Assembly (NCBI GenBank): GCA_016298185.1
Contig: JAEDDA010000021.1
Location: 1-18,369, forward strand
Source: Bacilli bacterium
GTDB taxonomy: Bacteria; Bacillota_I; Bacilli_A; RFN20; CAG-826
Direction: 5' to 3'
Length of the DNA: 18,369 nt
Made by a program: the position numbers and the translations under genes. Shown here piece after piece: positions 15,296-18,369 of this stretch (its first letter is position 1; every line of letters starts with the position of its first letter). A model generated the notes under the pieces. It was not told where the DNA came from, did no database searches, and saw nothing but the letters and a program-made list of their open reading frames with translations.

Positions 15296-15865
15296 ATATA
15301 AGATATTGCCATTTCTATTAATCTTTCCTTCTTTTACCATCTTGCTCACTAATCTAGAAGTCGCTTCTCTAGATAGATATAAAAACTCACTTAAAGAAGA
15401 TATTGATTTAATCTTCAATGGATTATTCTGTTTTAGATAATAAAGTAATCTTTCTTCTGCGCTAGATAAGGATAAAAGCTTAATCGTATTATTGAGTCTT
15501 TTTGAGAACTCCGCTTGTAAGGACAAATAAGCTTCTAAGAAAGAAAGGTTACTTTGTAATATCTTTAATAAGTTTTCTTTATTAAATAAGATTATTTCAC
15601 CATCGCTACTAGCGATAACTGTTCCTCTAAAGTGAGGATAATCAGAAAATATTAGGTTATTACCAAACATCTGTCCTTCTTTAATGATGTTATAAACAAT
15701 CTCTTGTCCTGATAATGTAAAACTCGCAATTTTAATCTCACCTTTAATCGCTATTCCGACATATAAACATTCATCATCTTCATTAAAAAGGATTTGCTCT
15801 TTTTTATATTTGAACAAACGCGATAGTTTAATGTCTTCTTTAGTCAATAATTCAAATAATTTCAT
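15275..15865 (-). CDS. Crp/Fnr-family transcriptional regulator
   Basis: The 196-residue protein has an N-terminal cyclic-nucleotide-type beta barrel (about 1-110), a long dimer helix and a C-terminal winged helix. The recognition helix (165-176) reads SREATSRLVSKM; its R166, E167 and R171 match the spacing of the Arg-Glu-Arg trio with which E. coli CRP contacts TGTGA. A perfect TGTGA-N6-TCACA site lies directly ahead of this gene, fitting that prediction. The ligand pocket does not look like CRP: the GEL glutamate is replaced (FGNNLIF) and Arg-Ser is Arg-Gly (R80-G81), so cAMP binding is doubtful. Only one Cys (C33) is present, so no FNR iron-sulphur cluster. It probably represses itself and activates the divergent lipoprotein-permease operon. 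No ribosome site precedes the ATG. Confidence 0.88.
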   Translation of the reverse strand: MKLFELLTKEDIKLSRLFKYKKEQILFNEDDECLYVGIAIKGEIKIASFTLSGQEIVYNIIKEGQMFGNNLIFSDYPHFRGTVIASSDGEIILFNKENLLKILQSNLSFLEAYLSLQAEFSKRLNNTIKLLSLSSAEERLLYYLKQNNPLKIKSISSLSEFLYLSREATSRLVSKMVKEGKINRNGNILYLPKDIK

Positions 15866-15868
15866 AAG

Positions 15869-15884
15869 TGTGATTCAAATCACA
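15869..15884. promoter_or_regulatory. CRP-type operator TGTGA-N6-TCACA
   Basis: TGTGATTCAAATCACA has 7-bp inverted arms around a 2-base centre and matches the CRP consensus exactly. It overlaps the predicted start of the Crp-like gene's own mRNA (about 15883, minus), favouring repression. Its centre is about 42 bases upstream of the predicted lipoprotein mRNA start (about 15919, plus), the classical class II activator position. Confidence 0.8.
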
Positions 15885-15889
15885 TTTTT

Positions 15890-15917
15890 ATTATACATAT
15901 ATTTTGTATAATCACAA
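15890..15917 (-). promoter_or_regulatory. Promoter of the Crp-like gene
   Basis: Minus-strand -35 TTGTGA (15912-15917) and perfect -10 TATAAT (15890-15895) are 16 bases apart. Transcription would start near 15883, inside the operator. The -35 overlaps the -10 of the divergent lipoprotein promoter, so the two promoters probably compete. Confidence 0.6.
15907..15912 (+). promoter_or_regulatory. -10 box of the lipoprotein-permease operon
   Basis: A perfect TATAAT precedes the lipoprotein ATG by 20 bases; the ribosome site GAGG (15921-15924) lies between. The -35 position (about 15884-15889) has only ATTTTT, a poor match, as expected for a promoter needing an activator bound at 15869-15884. Confidence 0.6.
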
Positions 15918-15932
15918 GGCGAGGTAAAGAAA

Positions 15933-16898
15933 ATGAAAAAAGCATTATTACTATTAGTTCCCGCATTACTCTTAACGGGATGCAATCATAAAAAAGAGGA
16001 AGAAAAACCAGCAAAAGATTATAAATTAAATCTTTCTGTAGTCACTCCTAGTGGCGCTCCATCAGTGTGCTTCTATAAATATGTCGCTGATGAGTCTAAA
16101 GTCGAAGTCAGATCACCAGAAGAAGCAAGCGGTATCGCTGCTTATATGCAAACTGGTGCCAAAGACGTTATCATCTTACCAACTAACGCTGGTATCCAAC
16201 AAATCAAAAACGGTGCGGAATATAAGATTGCCGCTAACATTACCTTTGGTAACTTATTCGTTGCTGCTACCGGAAATGATGATAATGGGGTTATGGACGA
16301 AGATGACTATGTTGTTTTAATTCAACAAAACAATGTCCCAGATAAATTATTCCAATACTGTTATGGAGATTTAGGTTTAACAAATACCCACTATCTCACT
16401 CAAGCAGGCAATGTCAAAAACGTTGTGGCCACTGGTAAAAACTCAGAAGATGGCGATGCTCTTGTTGACTATGTCCTAGTGGCGGAACCAGCATTTTCCG
16501 CAGGTAAAGCACAAAACGCTAACGCTACACAATACGCTTCTTTACAAGAAGTTTATAAAACAAAATCCGGTGGTAAAGAAATTACCCAAGCTTCTGTCTT
16601 TATCAAAAACAGTGTTTCTAAAGAAGACGCAGATGCCTTCTTAGCGCAACTAGAAAAAGACATTAACGAATTTGTCACTAATCCATCAGTTATCGATAGT
16701 TATGTCGCAGGATTTGATGATGTTCAATTCGCTGCTAAGTTCGGTGTGGGCAAAGCCCAATTATTAAAAACATTAACCACAAATGGAAATAGAATGGGTG
16801 TCGGTTTTAAAAACGCTAAAGCAAATAAAGCTAGCATTGATCAATTCTTAACTTTATGGCCAGCAATAGGAGAAACTTCTGAAGAAATTTATTACTAA
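15933..16898 (+). CDS. Substrate-binding lipoprotein of an ABC importer
   Basis: The 321-residue protein begins with a lipoprotein signal ending in LLTGC (lipid-anchored C17) and an acidic/lysine linker. The mature part resembles the NMT1/ThiY/SsuA-type periplasmic-binding fold: SVVTPSGAP near the start, an alternation of short strands and helices, YVLVAEPAFSAG in the second lobe and a late LLKTLTTNGNRMGVG segment. Such proteins deliver small organic solutes (sulphonates, pyrimidine precursors, cofactors) to an SsuC/ThiX-type permease, and a permease of that class follows and overlaps its 3' end by 20 bases. The ligand cannot be read from sequence. The promoter appears to be under the divergent Crp-like regulator. 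Confidence 0.82.
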   Translation: MKKALLLLVPALLLTGCNHKKEEEKPAKDYKLNLSVVTPSGAPSVCFYKYVADESKVEVRSPEEASGIAAYMQTGAKDVIILPTNAGIQQIKNGAEYKIAANITFGNLFVAATGNDDNGVMDEDDYVVLIQQNNVPDKLFQYCYGDLGLTNTHYLTQAGNVKNVVATGKNSEDGDALVDYVLVAEPAFSAGKAQNANATQYASLQEVYKTKSGGKEITQASVFIKNSVSKEDADAFLAQLEKDINEFVTNPSVIDSYVAGFDDVQFAAKFGVGKAQLLKTLTTNGNRMGVGFKNAKANKASIDQFLTLWPAIGETSEEIYY

Positions 16899-17637
16899 TA
16901 ACATCACACTATATACCTTAGGTATCGTACTAGTCTTTGTCGCCTGGTTTTTAATATCCCTAAGTCAAGGTCAGGGTAATTTAATATTCCCTGATCCTTT
17001 GCGTGTATTTAAATCGTTATTCGAAATGCTTGGTAACACTAAAACGTATGAACGAATTGGCTGGACGATGCTTAGAACCTTAGAAGGATTTGGTATCGCT
17101 TTATTAGGTGCTGCTCTATTAGGAATATTAGGCGCCACTATTAAACCATTCCAAGTTATCCTAAGACCAACGATGATCGTCTTTAAAAGCGCTCCTACCG
17201 CTGCTTTTGTCTTCTTATTCTTTGTCTTATTCGGAGGCAAAGAAGCTCCGATATTTGTCGTTGCTCTTTTAGCCTTACCAATTCTTTATGAATCAATAGT
17301 CGCAGGATTTAATAATATTCCCGTAGAAATTGAAGATTCCCTTAAAGTAGACTCTGGTAATAACATTAGAGGACTATTTAAAATCAAAATACCAATCGCT
17401 ATGCCATTTTTTATGGTTGGCCTAGCAAGTTCCTTTGCCTTATCTCTTAAGACCGAAATAATGGCGGAAATCATCACTGGAAGCACAAATATGGGTTTAG
17501 GTACAGCGATTCACGCCTATCGAATTATCGATGCGGGTGATTTAACGCCGATATTCGCTATCGCCTTAATTGCGATTATCATCATATTGATCGTTGATTT
17601 AATTGGGTTCTTCGTGAAGAAACATTTCCAAAAATAA
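16879..17637 (+). CDS. ABC importer permease (SsuC/TauC/ThiX type), probable CTG start
   Basis: I place the start at CTG 16879, giving 252 residues. A TTG at 16999 would give only 212 and lose the first membrane helix. The frame is open back to a TAG at 16867-16869; translated from 16879 it begins KKFITNNITLYTLG and continues into a clear helix (IVLVFVAWFLISLS), and AGGAG at 16868-16872 lies six bases before the CTG. The rest is a BPD_transp_1 permease with about six helices and the ATPase-contacting loop EDSLKVDSGNNIRGLFKIKI preceding PIAMP. Usual length for the family is about 250. It overlaps the lipoprotein gene by 20 bases, so translation is coupled. No ATPase gene follows; a terminator comes directly after. 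Confidence 0.82.
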   Translation: MKKFITNNITLYTLGIVLVFVAWFLISLSQGQGNLIFPDPLRVFKSLFEMLGNTKTYERIGWTMLRTLEGFGIALLGAALLGILGATIKPFQVILRPTMIVFKSAPTAAFVFLFFVLFGGKEAPIFVVALLALPILYESIVAGFNNIPVEIEDSLKVDSGNNIRGLFKIKIPIAMPFFMVGLASSFALSLKTEIMAEIITGSTNMGLGTAIHAYRIIDAGDLTPIFAIALIAIIIILIVDLIGFFVKKHFQK

Positions 17638-17641
17638 AAGA

Positions 17642-17664
17642 TTGGCTAATGCCAACCTTTTTTT
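17642..17664. terminator. Bidirectional terminator between convergent genes
   Basis: TTGGC-TAAT-GCCAA (17642-17655) is followed on the plus strand by CCTTTTTTT, and on the minus strand the same stem is followed by TCTTTTATTTT. It ends both the permease operon and the DUF47 gene. Confidence 0.8.
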
Positions 17665-17679
17665 ACTAAGAATTTATTC

Positions 17680-18306
17680 TTAGATATTTTTAAGTGCGAT
17701 GTTTTTTACAAATCTACAGACTTCCCTACAACTATCAGAAACTTCTTCCATTAGTTCGTAGAGTTTCTCGTGAACATATAATTTTCTTAAGTCTTTTTCT
17801 TTCTCATATAATGCGTGGACGCAAGAGATATATATTTCATCGGATTTTTCTTCAAGCTTCACTACTTTATCAACAAAAGCATTGAAAACTTCAATATTGA
17901 GATAATCATAGATATTAGATAAACAGTTTTCCGTTTCTTTCATACAGTTTACCGTGACTTCTGTTAACTCGACAAATTTATGAGGAACTTCTTGAACATT
18001 ATATAAATATAATCTTAAAGATATTTCTTCAATCGCATCAGTGATGTTATCAATTAATCTTAATAATTCGTAAATGTCTTCTCTATCAATAGGAGTCATG
18101 AATTCTTTAAGTAATTTCTCTGTCACTTGATGTTTTAAAGTATCCGCTTCATGTTCGAGTAAATGGACACGGTCTTTAAGTTCTTCAAGTCTATTTGTGT
18201 CATAGTGATTTAAGAAATCTAAAATCAGTTCCCCACATTCCACGGAATATCTCGCTAATTTGGGAAATGAATCAAAGTAATAATTGGTTTTCTTTTTCTT
18301 ATTCAT
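17680..18306 (-). CDS. DUF47 (PhoU-like) phosphate-transport accessory protein
   Basis: The 208-residue all-helical protein matches the DUF47/PhoU-like family: LLEHEADTLKHQVTEKLLKEF near 48-68, then the hallmark TPIDREDIYELLRLIDNITD (71-90), with repeated acidic and His-containing positions that in PhoU-like proteins coordinate metal clusters. Such proteins usually sit beside a Pit-type phosphate transporter gene and are thought to regulate it; the transporter is not in this window and would have to lie elsewhere, since the gene is followed directly by a terminator. Its ATG at 18306 is preceded by AGGA (18313-18316). An inverted repeat at 18318-18349 lies just upstream. Confidence 0.88.
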   Translation of the reverse strand: MNKKKKTNYYFDSFPKLARYSVECGELILDFLNHYDTNRLEELKDRVHLLEHEADTLKHQVTEKLLKEFMTPIDREDIYELLRLIDNITDAIEEISLRLYLYNVQEVPHKFVELTEVTVNCMKETENCLSNIYDYLNIEVFNAFVDKVVKLEEKSDEIYISCVHALYEKEKDLRKLYVHEKLYELMEEVSDSCREVCRFVKNIALKNI

Positions 18307-18317
18307 AAATAGTTCCT

Positions 18318-18349
18318 AGTACTATACAAATAATCCCCTTGTAAGTACT
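18318..18349 (-). repeat. Inverted repeat upstream of the DUF47 gene
   Basis: AGTACTATACAA (18318-18329) and TTGTAAGTACT (18339-18349) are inverted arms with one unpaired base and a 9-base centre. On the minus strand it contains a -10-like TATAGT and lies directly upstream of the ribosome site. It could be an operator or an RNA hairpin; I cannot decide which. Confidence 0.45.
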
Positions 18350-18369
18350 TAATCCTTTCTAAAGAATTG

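Overview
The window looks like chromosomal DNA from a low-GC Firmicute-type bacterium, most likely an uncultured relative of the Bacilli/Mollicutes (RF39- or Erysipelotrichia-like). The grounds are AT-rich DNA, strong AGGAGG ribosome sites, TATAAT promoters with several (near-)leaderless starts, Gram-positive-style lipoproteins and a CCA-encoding tRNA gene. TGA acts as a stop (for example at the end of the beta-class methylase at 5783 and in the ATGA gene overlap at 877-880), so the standard bacterial code applies. The exact taxon is an inference.

Region 1 (1-505) holds a small lipoprotein gene broken by one extra T, then a terminator hairpin. Region 2 (506-7439) is a six-gene, one-direction (minus) defence cluster. 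Read 5' to 3', it has a GATC alpha-class adenine methylase (DpnM type), a second beta-class methylase (DpnA type), a DpnII/MboI-type endonuclease, a DUF262+DUF1524 nuclease of the GmrSD class, a 620-residue protein that appears to fuse ASCH, PIN nuclease, GNAT acetyltransferase and a second PUA/ASCH-like domain, and a 124-residue stand-alone ASCH protein overlapping it by 4 bases. The cluster starts just beyond the 3' end of a tRNA-Thr gene, and its last two genes are much AT-richer than the rest of the window. The ASCH-PIN-GNAT protein plus its small ASCH partner is the best candidate here for an undescribed system.

Region 3 (7530-12292) is core-like: two terminators, tRNA-Thr(GGT) with an odd T-loop, rimO, and a large MacB-like ABC ATPase/permease fusion with its own promoter. 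Region 4 (12447-13522) is a divergent pair, a small two-helix membrane protein and a TetR regulator, both with a perfect TATAAT seven bases before the ATG, so both are probably leaderless. Region 5 (13536-15865) is an apparent operon of a Crp/Fnr-type regulator, a single-pass membrane protein of unknown function and an MscS channel.

Region 6 (15869-17637) is controlled by a perfect TGTGA-N6-TCACA palindrome between the Crp-like gene and a substrate-binding lipoprotein gene. It sits where it should block the regulator's own promoter and activate the lipoprotein-permease operon. The permease probably starts at a CTG codon inside the lipoprotein gene, and no partner ATPase gene is present. Region 7 (17642-18369) is a bidirectional terminator and a convergent DUF47 (PhoU-like) gene.
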